Shown: positions 25,767 to 36,718 of the stretch, piece by piece
Layout: each line of letters begins with the position of its first letter
Position numbering within the stretch: position 1 is the first letter of the stretch
Position numbers and translations under genes: made by a program
Source of the DNA: Malurus cyaneus samueli
Lineage: Eukaryota > Chordata > Aves > Passeriformes > Maluridae
Length of the DNA stretch: 64,000 nt
Direction: 5' to 3'
Assembly (NCBI GenBank): GCA_009741485.1
Contig: CM019214.1
Coordinates: 55,446,803 to 55,510,802 of the forward strand
Notes under the pieces: model-generated
Database searches by the model: none
The model's input: the letters and a program-made list of their open reading frames with translations, nothing else
What the model was told of the DNA's origin: nothing

Positions 25767-27525
25767 TAGTTGTGAAGTATGGATCCAATTACTCCAGCAA
25801 CAAAAAAAAACAGAGTTCATTTTAATAGGATTTGTAGTAAAACAAGGCATATAAAAATCTGATGCATAGGCAAAGAATTTTTCATCTTTAATCATTAAGC
25901 TACCAGTACAAATTGAGCCCTGCAGTTATTTCATTCCCAAAGGAGAAGCGAGATTTAAAGAATTCAGAGGATTAAATATTTGTGTTTGAGTGAACATGCT
26001 AAGTGTTTTTGTGGTTGCTATCATTAAAACTGTATTTCAACACTTTATTTCAAATGCATACAATACACATTCTCTCTAAATGATAGTTTGAATCTCTTAC
26101 TAGATATGGGGTATTAAGGTCAGCTCTGTTATATCACCATCCTTCCCACAGATGCCCCCCCAATCTCTCTGGTTACTAACATATTGTTACCTACTGTCAA
26201 TATAAGAAAATATAAAGTTAGCTTTTTTTCCCTCAGTAAAGAGTTACATACTACAATCTGTTATTTCTGTGAAAAAGAAAAAAAAGATATATGTCCAGAC
26301 AAAAGTTTGTTCTTCCCCTGGAATCCATGAACCCCTGAAAATCAAAATATGTTCTATCCAAATTATTCAGTGATGCCTCTCACACCCAATGCCACTGCCT
26401 TGTTTTCCCATCGGAGTGTAAATATGGAATAGGTGAAATTTTCATTATACTGTTATTGAAAAAACTAAGAAATTAACAGCAGGATAACAAAATACCCAGT
26501 CATTGTGAGAGAAATGAGAAATTGTCAAATACAAGGCACACACAATGCACCGGGCCAGATCAAAGTACCACACATAGAGTTTAACATTTCTTCCAGAATA
26601 AAATCTTAATAACGATGAACGTCCAATAATTACATATCAAGTGTGACAAACAGTCAAAATTTTCACAGTCTTGCTGCATCCTAACCTTTATTACCATTTA
26701 TTAAGGCTACTGATATAGAGAAGGCTTTTAGGAAATGCTTCCCATTATAATATATAGGCAAATAATCCTCTTATATACAACATTTTTATATAGCCTTCTC
26801 CAAAGCCTGGAGCGTAGCCTGGACTATATGTAATGTCTGTATCTAAATAAATTACTGTAGCGTTTTTGAGGGCAATGCATCCATTTAAAACATCCATTTA
26901 CAAGTAGAATAATGCCACTTCTGTCCAAATATTATAAAGGCAGAGTGGATCTGTTAGAATATATATCCCAGTGATATTACAAAACTAAATGTTGTGTATA
27001 GGCTGAATATTCAGAATTGCCCTGCACTCCAAGGTTGCGTATTCAGGATTCCATGTGCACCTCAGCTGTTCAGTTTTCCAGTGTCCCCAGTAAGGGACCC
27101 CCTAATATTGTTTGGTGTTTTGGACGTGAAAAAATAAGACCTGACTAATCAAAGTCTGGTGTGCTTTAAATTCCAGTTTATATATTAAGTTTTAAAGCTG
27201 CTTTGGAAAATATTCCCCTAAACATTCACACGCTGTCATCTTAGCTATTGTCTAGGTATCATGGACAAGAATCTCTAATTAGCCAATCTCTTAAAAAACT
27301 TTAATAATGCACACCTGCAGTGGTATCATCTTTGCATGAACAGAATGGAACTGATAGGGTTATCCCAATTCATGAGTATGAGTTTTGTATAAAGATATCC
27401 AGATGGACTGGAATATGTACATGTGTAGGAGGGCAAGTGCAGGGTGTGCCTGAGAGATACAGAGAAGCTGCAGATGGTGTTTGACTGTTGAACTGAGAAT
27501 ATGTATCTGTAATTTATCTGGAAGA

Positions 27526-27690
27526 TGAGGTAAACAGCACATTAATTAAATTTGCAGATGATACCAAATTGGAATTTGTTGCAAACACCACTGAGAAATG
27601 ATACAAAGCAAAGTGACCTAGAAAAGGTTAGAAACATATGCAAAACTTTGAAAAGTGATATATAGTCTTGAGAATGAAAGTTAGTATATT
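27526..27690 (+). mobile_element. CR1 ORF2 fragment (reverse-transcriptase catalytic region)
   Basis: The + strand at 27551-27565 encodes Phe-Ala-Asp-Asp-Thr, followed by Lys-Leu. This is the CR1 version of the catalytic YxDD box of reverse transcriptase, and its surroundings ('agcaca...aaatttgcagatgatacc') match CR1 ORF2. The frame is interrupted soon after by a TGA, and homology fades by about 27690. It is an old, internal, non-functional piece with neither CR1 end nearby. Confidence 0.7.
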
Positions 27691-28567
27691 GAAAGTAGAC
27701 CTTGAATAAGCTAGAGATAATGGAAAACCAATTATATTAAGACAATTTAAAGCATGATCATAGTCAGTGTATGACCAGTTTTAATTTTTTTCTGCTCTTC
27801 TTTCTCTCTTTTTAGTGTTTTTCTTTGTTATTGTTTTTTATTTGCTTGTTTTTGCTTTATTTTTTAAAAAAAAAAAAAATTCTGCTTTTTTTTTTTTTTT
27901 TTTTTTTATGCATTAAAAGTGCAGTTCATTTCAAGTGCAGAAAATTTTTATCACAACCAGGCACCGTCCCACATTTTTCTCACTGACCCAAAAAATCTAC
28001 TGCTGCAGCTATCCAAATCAGAGATACTGGTGAAAGTTGTCATTATCTTAGTGACTATAAATAAATTAATTTCTTTGCGTCTAAAAGTAAGAATGGAACC
28101 TCATCTTGTTAATACTTTGCTCCCCACTACAATCACCTCTACTGCACAGTAGAGGGGTTCATTTCCTTGAATTTGGTCAAACCAGTATAAATCTAATTAA
28201 ACTCAGACAAGTTGTTCTCAATTTGCAGTTAGCTTTGAAGTTTGCTACTTCTGTTAAAGAATAAGAAAGTGTGAAATATTTTTCATTTCTTCCATCAGTG
28301 CTACTTAACTAAAAGGTATCATTTCCCTCTAGAAATGCCATATTACCTTTACCATTGTGATTGCAGCAACATTGTGACTGACAATGAGTTAATTCATGAG
28401 AGTAATTTAATTCCAGAGTACCCAAAATTTGAAGAAATAAGCATCATTACCTCTAATAATTACAACCCTCATCCAGGAAGAGAGAACTCAATTTTACTTT
28501 CTGCCCTGACAAAGAGTTTTGTTTCTATTTTATGGTCAAGTATGAAAATCAGTTTTACTGGAGAATT

Positions 28568-28580
28568 AAAAAAAACAAAA

Positions 28581-28614
<34 letters not shown>

Positions 28615-28630
28615 AAAAACAAAAAACAAA
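28568..28630. repeat. A-rich (CAAAA)n low-complexity run
   Basis: About 60 bases made only of A with single C interruptions every three to eight bases. It produces Lys/Asn/Gln-rich open frames on + and Phe-rich ones on -, neither of which is a gene. Confidence 0.9.
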
Positions 28631-31370
28631 GGATTAAATTAGAATAAGGAGACACAGTGAAGGAGGAGATGAGTTTGTAGTTTACAGGTAATGACCCTTT
28701 CTTTTTTTTTCCCAAATGGTTATTCAGAACTGCCTTTACCACACCATGAATTCTTCTCAGCTCTTGAGCTTTCTCCTCTCTGAAATGAAATAAATTAATA
28801 GTTCCAGAAAGTAAGATCAACATCCCTAGATAACTTGATTGTCAGGATACCTTTAACAATTATGGTTACATGGTACTTTTATCTATGTGACAGTATTTAA
28901 TATACATTATACTTACGTTCCTGGCTGAATAGTCGGCTTAATAACTGGATTACAAAGTACCCTCAATTCATTCAATCTATTTCCCATGGTTTTCAAAGGA
29001 TGTGGAAGGTTTGTTCTTCTCAGGATAGGAATAAACAGAGGCCATGAAACAGGTAAGTTATTTTGCAAGAGGACGTATGGCATCAGTTGTTGAATGCAGA
29101 AGGTATAATTTGGTGCTCAAATATCAAATTGCCATGCCTAGCTGCAGACAGGAATATGTGTTTATGAATCCATTCACAAAACTATCTTCCTTAAACCTTC
29201 TTAATTAAAGTGAGAATCTGATTCAGATGTATGTACCTTTTATCTACTGCTGGGTATCCACTCCTCATATTCCTATTACAATCCTCACGCAATCCACAGT
29301 TTCCTGTAACTTACTGATAAGGCACCTGCCTCTTTTGTTCTTTTTCTTCTCAAAGAAAGTATATTGACTTTCGCTTTGTCTGGTGAAGCTTACAGGTTAA
29401 ACTTTTAAACTCAGCATGGTGCATAGACACTGAGGATTTTCAGGGTTTCAGGGTCTTCTTCTATATCTGGCTCCAAGAATATTCTTAAAATTCCAACCAA
29501 ATGCCTGTACAAATGACACCTTGATCAAAACTAATAACAGAATACCTCAGTAACAAATCCCAAGACTTTTAAGAGAGGTTGGCAAATGCTTAAAAGAGAC
29601 AAAAAAAAAAAAAGAAAAGAATTATCCTGAAGTTATGGAAAATCTTAAGACCAATATACTTGGGAAACATTTCTGAAGTACATTGACTGCAACCTCTTGA
29701 GTAATGGAAAAGCATGTATCCATAGTTCAAAATATTTGGATTGTTTCTGAGCAGGAAGAAAGAGAAAAATTTAGAATCCATTTTTATTGATTCATTTGCA
29801 GAATGCATATTGAGTTTTTCCTGTCACACATGCAGAGTGACTCCACTTGAAAGAACAAGCAAGTGAGCTGTCACGTCAGGAGACCAGGTTTTCATGTTCC
29901 ATTGTAGAGGGCTGAAATGAAAGGTTTTGGCTATGACTTTGAAGCCATTTATTATCCTTTACACAACTTAAGAGAATCCTGAGACTGCTATAAATTGTAA
30001 ATTTTTGCCTTGAATCCAAATAAAAGCATAAAAATCAAATATGGTGCAACTAATAAAAATTTATAACTATATAATATTGTTTAATCACTAGAGCTTATAC
30101 AAAATATAAGCATTTTGCAGCTGTATATAATCCATGTGATCTTGATGCAATAGGGATCCAAGCAAAAATCCTGGCAGACAAAGATCAAGATAATACCAAA
30201 GGACTAAAAAAAAGCAGAATACTCACTAAACAACCCAAAACCCAATATAATCAGCAATGGGAGCAAAGGAGACCCTCCTGTTTTTGAGGGGAACATGGGC
30301 ATTTGAATAAAACACTGTACACCAGTGAAGAAAATAAGAAGAATGTAAGATAACTACAGCTGCAACTTGACTTAAAGAGCTCTGAAGGGTCATCAGCTTC
30401 AGCTCAGTAAAATGTCAAGGACTACAGGCATCAGTGCTAAATAAATGTAAGCATTACCAGCTATACAGTGCTCTATAGTGAGATCTAATTTGAAGAGTCT
30501 TAAAGACTAAAGATTTTGTGTTCATAATGGTGATGGTTAATAAGAAGCAAAAAGTAACAGATAACAAAGGTGTTATCAATTAATTCATCTAGTAAAGTTT
30601 AAAGTTTCAAACTCCTGATTTATCAATCTTATGACATCATTATAAAGTCCTAATTTTCATATACACTTTTTTTATTGGAAATACTTCTCCCCCAAATAAC
30701 AAAAAAGAATATTTTTATTTGAAAGATTCAGATTAATCACGTTGTATCCTTACAGTGTCATTGTGTTCTCTTCCCTGTAATCTCATTGTATTTTCCCCAA
30801 AAATGCATTTACCATTAAGAAATAAAGTTTTGGTAAGAGTATTTTCAGTATTTCAAACCTTTGGTTAGCCTTGAGCTTTCTACTGCCAAGCAGCATGACC
30901 TTTTATTTTTGTGCACATATGAAAGTTGTTTTGAACAGAGATAAAGTCTAGAAAAACAAAGTGAAGATAATGTTGCAGAGATATATGACTGAATCCAAAT
31001 CTTTCTTTACTAAATGATTATCTGGTTTAAACTAACTATGAGATAAGTGCTGAAAACCTAATCATTATCAGCAATTTATAATCACAATCATAGCTTCACT
31101 ATCAGTTCAGTGAGATGATTTAAAATTATTTTCTTTTGAGCTGTTAATGTCTCATGAGTTTTCCTCACTGTCTGATGGTAACAGTTTGCAAGAGAATTTT
31201 TTTTTTCTGTAATAGACAAATAGACAAAAGATTTTTATCAGATGACAGCTTACACAGTGGTGAAAATAATAACACCAAAAAAGATTCAATAAATCAGACA
31301 GGTCTTGAACTTTTTTTTTCTTTCAGCATTACTGACTTTAGTGGACTGATTTGTTTTTAAATGCTTTAAG

Positions 31371-31419
31371 TTCTTTTTTTTTTTTTCTTTTCTTTTTTTT
31401 TTTTTTTTTTTTCTTTTCT
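31371..31419. repeat. Pyrimidine (T-rich) tract
   Basis: About 49 bases of T with only three single C interruptions. The minus-strand Lys-rich open frame over it is an artefact of composition. Confidence 0.9.
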
Positions 31420-31812
31420 GGTATTTGTTTTTGGGTTTTTGAGATTTTTTTGGTTGTGGGTTTTTTGATTTTTTGAAAATCTGCATGCTCAGACCCTCTG
31501 CTGGTGACCTGAATGGAGCTGTGCCAATTTACATTAACAGCGCTGACACATTTTTGGCTGTGGATTAAACTAATGCATTTTTCATCTCATACATCTGCCC
31601 CAGCCTGTTATCAGAGGCTGCAGTCCCTATGGCAAGGGCAGATGAATGAAAACCTATTTCTTAATCAAGGCTAACCTGTTAAAGAAACTTGAATTCCACT
31701 TTAGCTTACCTTAATTTGGCTGGTTGTAAGTCCAAAAAATGCTGAGGATTGATTTAGCTCTTCCTGTTCCTGAGGTGGCATCTTCCACAAGTGGGATAGG
31801 CAGCTAGGGGCT

Positions 31813-31943
31813 GGAGACAGATTCAAATGTCAAATCTCAACCTGCTGCAATTTTTTCTTTTTGACACGATGTCTGGTGGAGACAGATTCAAATGTCCAAT
31901 CTCAACATGCCACAATTTTTTTCTTTCTGATATGAAGTCTGGT
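31813..31943. repeat. Diverged 65-bp tandem duplication
   Basis: Two adjacent units, 31813-31877 (65 bp) and 31878-31943 (66 bp), share GGAGACAGATTCAAATGTC at the start and end in TCTGGT, with about nine differences and one indel between. No third copy is seen. The junction is exact, which points to a local duplication that has since diverged rather than two transposon insertions. Confidence 0.9.
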
Positions 31944-32049
31944 TTAGGAGAAAATCTACTTGCAGCTACAAGGCATAGAGGGCTACTGTTCCTCACAGGT
32001 CTGCACTGCTCACATGCCTTACCTTCTCTGGGTTAGAAAGCAAACTGAG

Positions 32050-32216
32050 GTAAAAAAAACAAAAACCAAAACCAACACCTCCCCCCCAAAAAAAAAAAAA
32101 CACAAAACCCCAAACTAACTAACTACCTAACTAACTAACTAACTTACTAACTAACTAACCAACCAACTAACTAAAAAAAGCCAAAAAACACAATCAAAAA
32201 GCCAAGCCAAAAAATA
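32050..32216. repeat. A-rich and (AACT)n simple sequence
   Basis: An A/C-rich run leads into an imperfect AACT tetranucleotide array (about 32112-32174) with variant units such as ACCT, TACT and AACC, then returns to A-rich sequence. There are no spacers, so this is not a CRISPR array. Confidence 0.92.
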
Positions 32217-33735
32217 CTTCAAAATTGAGAAAGTATTATCACTCTGTTAATAAAGAAGTTGAAAATGGAAGGGCACATTCCACTACCATGACTTGAGTTA
32301 TGAAAAGGTTTAGTATTTGATAAAATGTTAAAATGTGGTCCATTTTCAAATTTTCATCCCTATTTGACGCTATGTTAAACACTTATTCTCCTATATAAAC
32401 TGCACAGTGACATGCAGGCAGATAAGGGTTCCTCCTTTAATTTTTTTTTTTTTTTTTTTAAATAAAAACTTGTATTTTCAAAAAAAATAAAAGTCAGGAA
32501 ATAAAGTATGGGATATTGTCCTGAACCCTTAAAAATCTTCGTCTGGGTTATTGTGCATACTTCTTTTAATATCAACCTCATTAAAAGCTGACTGGTTTAG
32601 TAGAATCAGCCCTTACAGTATTCTAAATAAAACATAACTGAACTATCTGAGAATGCGAGAGGACTCTGAATAATTCCCTAGGTAGTGAAAATGCATTTTC
32701 AATATTAAATTCTCAAATACAGTGCAATGGAATTTTACCAATCTTTCCAAAACAGTGTGTTGAGGGGGAAGAACAAGCATGAGAAATATCCTCCTGACAG
32801 GTAGTGAAATGAAAAGCATTTGAAAAGTGCTGCTTTGAATGAAAATGCCATTCCAGCCCTAGCCATAATACCACATTTCCAGCTCCACAGCCACTTGCTT
32901 GCTCGTGAATATCCCCCTGCCTTTGAACACAAGTCCTTTATTATTCATTCAGCAGCCTTCCCAGGATGTTTGCTAAAACACAAGGAGGCATAAAGATTTT
33001 AAACAATAAATAAGTCACCTCAATACCACTTGGTTGTAGATTAAACACAGAGGTCACTGAAAGTAAAAACAAGATTTGACCTTCGCTGTTTCAGTACACA
33101 TTGAGCAGGGCAATGCAGAGCAATGTGAGCAGGCAGGCTGAGCAAGCATCAGTACAACCTGCAAACAGCACAAAAAAGTGCCTGTGCCACAGCCATCCAT
33201 GGCTCTAGGGGAACAGCCTGCATATTTTCCAATTGAATTTTACTATTATGCTTCACTCCCTATAATGGTGTAAGAGATTGTGAATTAGAATAGCTGAAGA
33301 ATGGAAGTAAAGGAGGGTTTCTTTCCTTTTTGTTTTTGGTGTTCTTAATGTCTTGGGGTAGCTTTTTAATTGTTTGGGTTTTTTTGATTTTTTTTCCTGC
33401 CCTATTGCTCAATGCCTGCTAGCAGACAGCAAAGAACACAAATGTTGCAAATAGTTTTGACAAGTTGGAATTGTTATTGTTGTACCTATATAATATCAAT
33501 TTTCAGTCTACCACCCAGAACGCACTTTAAAGGTATTCATACACAACATATTACTGCATGTATTGTAAGTATTTGATTTAAATATTTTCCTGGAGTGCAA
33601 TAGAGTTTGTTGGGTTTTGTCTTTCTAATTTATCTTCCTGTATTTCAGAACACACAGCAAATGCTTCTCTTGAGAATTGTGCCCACACGTGCAGAAAAAC
33701 ATTGACAACATGTTTGAATGATTATTCAAGACAGA
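32217..33735. other. Unique non-coding DNA
   Basis: No gene or repeat family is recognised. A T run lies at about 32440-32459. Confidence 0.65.
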
Positions 33736-34165
33736 GAACTTTCCTTTTGATTTGAAAAGTGGGTTAAATTGCCTGGCTGCCAGATATCCTGGCTTGCCAG
33801 AGAGCCAGAGTGGGGTCCTTCATAGGCTGCAGTGGGAACTCTTGCTCTGGCATGGTCTTCCATGAGCTGCAGGGGAAGCTGGTCCACTACCTGGAGCACC
33901 TTCTCCCCCGTTTCTTCTCTCACTTTGGTGCCTACAGGACTGTTTCTCTCACATTTTCTTACTCCTCTCACCCACAGCTGCTGTGATTTTTTTATCTTTT
34001 AATAAATATGATATCATCAAGGTCCTAGTAGCATTCTTGAACAGCTCAGTTTTGGGATCACCTTAGAGTCAACTGAAATGGGCTTCTCATCTCACAGAAA
34101 GCCCTTCTGATCTCACAGAAGCCTCTCTTGCAGCCCTCCTGCTACCAAATTTTTTTCACATTAAA
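33736..34165. mobile_element. Probable songbird ERV-derived repeat remnant
   Basis: The sequence is more GC-rich than its surroundings. It contains a 'ctggagcacctt' + CTCCCCC block, a 'ggtgcctacaggactgtttctctcacattttcttactcctctc' block, and later CACAGAAGCC...CTGCTACCAAA. I know this order from a frequent endogenous-retrovirus-associated repeat in passerine genomes. I cannot say from memory whether it is LTR or internal sequence, nor its sense strand. A 20-21 bp internal tandem duplication lies at 34083-34123. The open frame on the minus strand here is not a preserved retroviral protein. Confidence 0.5.
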
Positions 34166-36683
34166 AAAATTCCTTTGCTACTGATCATTTCTATTATTTC
34201 TTTTACCTTGATTTTTATAAAATTATTCCTTTAATCTAATTTAAAAACAAAGATCTTCTTAATACATTTCTGTCATGGGTAACAATAAATATATGTTTCC
34301 CTGCCTCACCTGTTCCTTATTTCCCTTTTTTTTTGTCAATGTCCAAATAACTCATTCACATACAACAAGAATTAGCCACTATGTTATAAAGCAATTAACA
34401 TTGAGTAGCCTCACCCAAAAAGAGAAAAAAACAAAAAAGCAAACGAGACATTTTGATTTACAGAATTGTACATTTTTTTTTCTAAATTGCAGAAGATTTG
34501 ATGGCATTGAGCCTTCTTATTACTGACCATGCAATATTGGTTTCTTGGGGACAGCTGGATGTCATGAAACTTTAGAAATATTTTTCTGTTTCTATGGAGT
34601 AAAGTTTGCCAATGTATCTTATCTTTTCCATAACAGCTGTCATGGTTGGGAGCTATTGAATAGATTTTATTTTAATGTCAAAGAATAAATAAGTAATCAG
34701 TAATGAAAAGAGGATAATGAACTTATAATGTAACTATATCTTAAACCTGTGAGGTGCATCACATCACTTTGCTAGTTTTTCGCAATCACTCTCAAACCGG
34801 AAAACAAACTGGAGTAAAACTAAATACCAGATGGACAATAATTACTGAAGTTACATCCCCCAGTGAGCACAATTCTACATACCTTTTTCCTTTATAACAT
34901 ATGAATGAAGAATTTTAAAATTTATACAGCATGAGAGTTACATCAGCAGGAAGTTGATAGAAGAAACCAACCAATCAAATTTAACTTTTGAGTGTTAAAT
35001 GTCATAAGAAAGGCAATATGAAATAGCTGTGCTTCAGTGAATGAGGGGGATAGTCTTCAGAGACATCTCACCTACTGTCCTATATTTTTGTATATGTCTA
35101 ATAATCTAATATGTCTAATAATAATGATGTAGTTGTAGTATAAGAAGAATGAAATAAAAAGAATAGAGCAATAGATAGCATCAACATAACTTCCACACAA
35201 ATTAAATGATAAAATTAGTGATTTCCTCCATCTTCAGACATCAGTAAGGTAGACAATTAGGAAGGCAGGTTTTGTCTGTACTCCAAAGGTGTAACAATCC
35301 CAAAATACTCCACTCTGTGGGTTGAGTTGTCCCTGAGGAGGGACACGAGTTGAATTTGGCTACCCAGTTAGGTGTCTAGTGCCCTAAGAAAGTAAGAAAT
35401 TTAGAAGTAAGAAAGTAAGAAGTGCAGAACAAAAAAGGACCTATGGGAGATGCGAGTTCTTCTGAAGCAGAAGCTGGATGTCAGATAGGATAACGGGTAT
35501 CTCAAATGTTCCTGAGTATATGTTTGGTCAACCAATGGTGTTTCATTTAGCTGCACACTCTGCAGAGGCATCTCATGCCATCTACAAACCATGGTGCTAT
35601 CGAAGGCATTTGTACAGGGCTGACAGGGCAAGCTTGCAATGTTGTCTGAAATACCCTGCATGATTCCACCAGGCCTGAGACTGCTGACTGTTGGTTAAGA
35701 ACAGAGTGAATTTCCCTCTTTTTTTTTTTTTCCTTCCCTTTTTAAATTCATATATATCTGAAATCCTTAAAAAGTTTCAAATAACACTAGACAGCAATGT
35801 TCAGGTGACTGTATGGGGCTCTTGGATCTCTTTGGTTTACAATGATCATGAGATTCCACTGGACATATTAATAAACTCTCTGTTAAATATAATGAGAACT
35901 TAAAAACTTGCTTCATAGGCAAACACCTACATTGAAGCAACTGAATTTTAGGATCAAGTGTTTGAAAAAGGATTTCCCCCTTATCTGGTTATCCAAATAC
36001 AGTCATGGTATTAGAAAAGCTGTAGGTTGTTAAAGACAGCCATATGTAATAGCCTTTCCATTTATAGATTAGATAGGATCCCATAAGATGTCTCAAACAA
36101 CAAAAATTAGTCCATGTTCCAGCAATTAAATTCAGATCTGAATGCTGAGAAATACAGATGCTTTCACTTCCTTGTGGCCAGCATTTTACATTAACAGTGA
36201 GATGTTCTTGATAAATATGAATAAACTATAGAAGTATTTTGGAAACATATGTAATAAGATTCCCTTTAATTATCTTCTCTAAAAATGTGATTTAATAGAC
36301 ATCCAAATTCTTCATTAACATTCAACGCATTCCAACAGCTGGATTTGTTTTCAGTGTTGTATTTGTATTATTAATAATTTAGAAGATCATTATTTTGTTT
36401 ACCTTTGTTGTTGTCACTACAGTCTTTGTTGTGTATAAATGTTTTGGGGTAATTCTGTCTTTTGAGCATCATAAACAGTAACAAATGCTTTTTGATTCAC
36501 TTACAAATTATAAGAGAAGAGCCATGAAATTTTCCTAACCTTTTCTGCAGCTCAATAAATCACAAACAGACAAGAAAGTTAAGCACTGCTTCAGTGGAAA
36601 ATCAGCAGACAGATGTAGCACACATTCCCCTCAAAATAATTCAGAACCTGTTCCAATTTATCAAATGCCTACTTTATCTGTCA

Positions 36684-36718
36684 AAACAATGTCCTTTCTC
36701 AAATAAAGGGCATTGTTT
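36684..36718. promoter_or_regulatory. Candidate inverted SOX-type site pair (14-bp stem)
   Basis: AACAATG at 36685-36691 and CATTGTT at 36711-36717 are inverted copies within a 14-bp imperfect inverted repeat (36684-36697 with 36705-36718, one G-T pair, 7-base loop). AACAAT/ATTGTT is the core bound by SOX-family HMG proteins. Occupancy and function are inferred only; such cores are common by chance in AT-rich DNA. Confidence 0.25.

Larger units (their letters stand above)
21961..27525. other. Unique DNA with several long homopolymers
   Basis: No gene is found. T runs occur at 22513-22533, 24172-24202, 25657-25679 and 25735-25765. A perfect 11-bp inverted repeat lies at 24094-24120. Positions 26500-26960 are repeat-free with mixed composition and could be conserved non-coding DNA. 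Confidence 0.6.
27691..31812. other. Unique non-coding DNA with A/T-rich simple sequence
   Basis: No gene is supported. A14 and T22 runs lie at 27866-27907, a CAAA/CAAAAA-type A-rich run at 28568-28630, and pyrimidine-only runs at 31371-31419. The segment 31480-31720 is free of simple repeats and holds several TAAT-type motifs. Confidence 0.6.

Noticed and set aside
25618..25895. Phe-rich and Lys-rich open frames on opposite strands
   Set aside because: Both are translations of poly(T)/poly(A) tracts.
32100..32175. Regular short repeats that might suggest a CRISPR-like array
   Set aside because: The units are contiguous AACT tetranucleotides without spacers; this is a microsatellite in a vertebrate genome.
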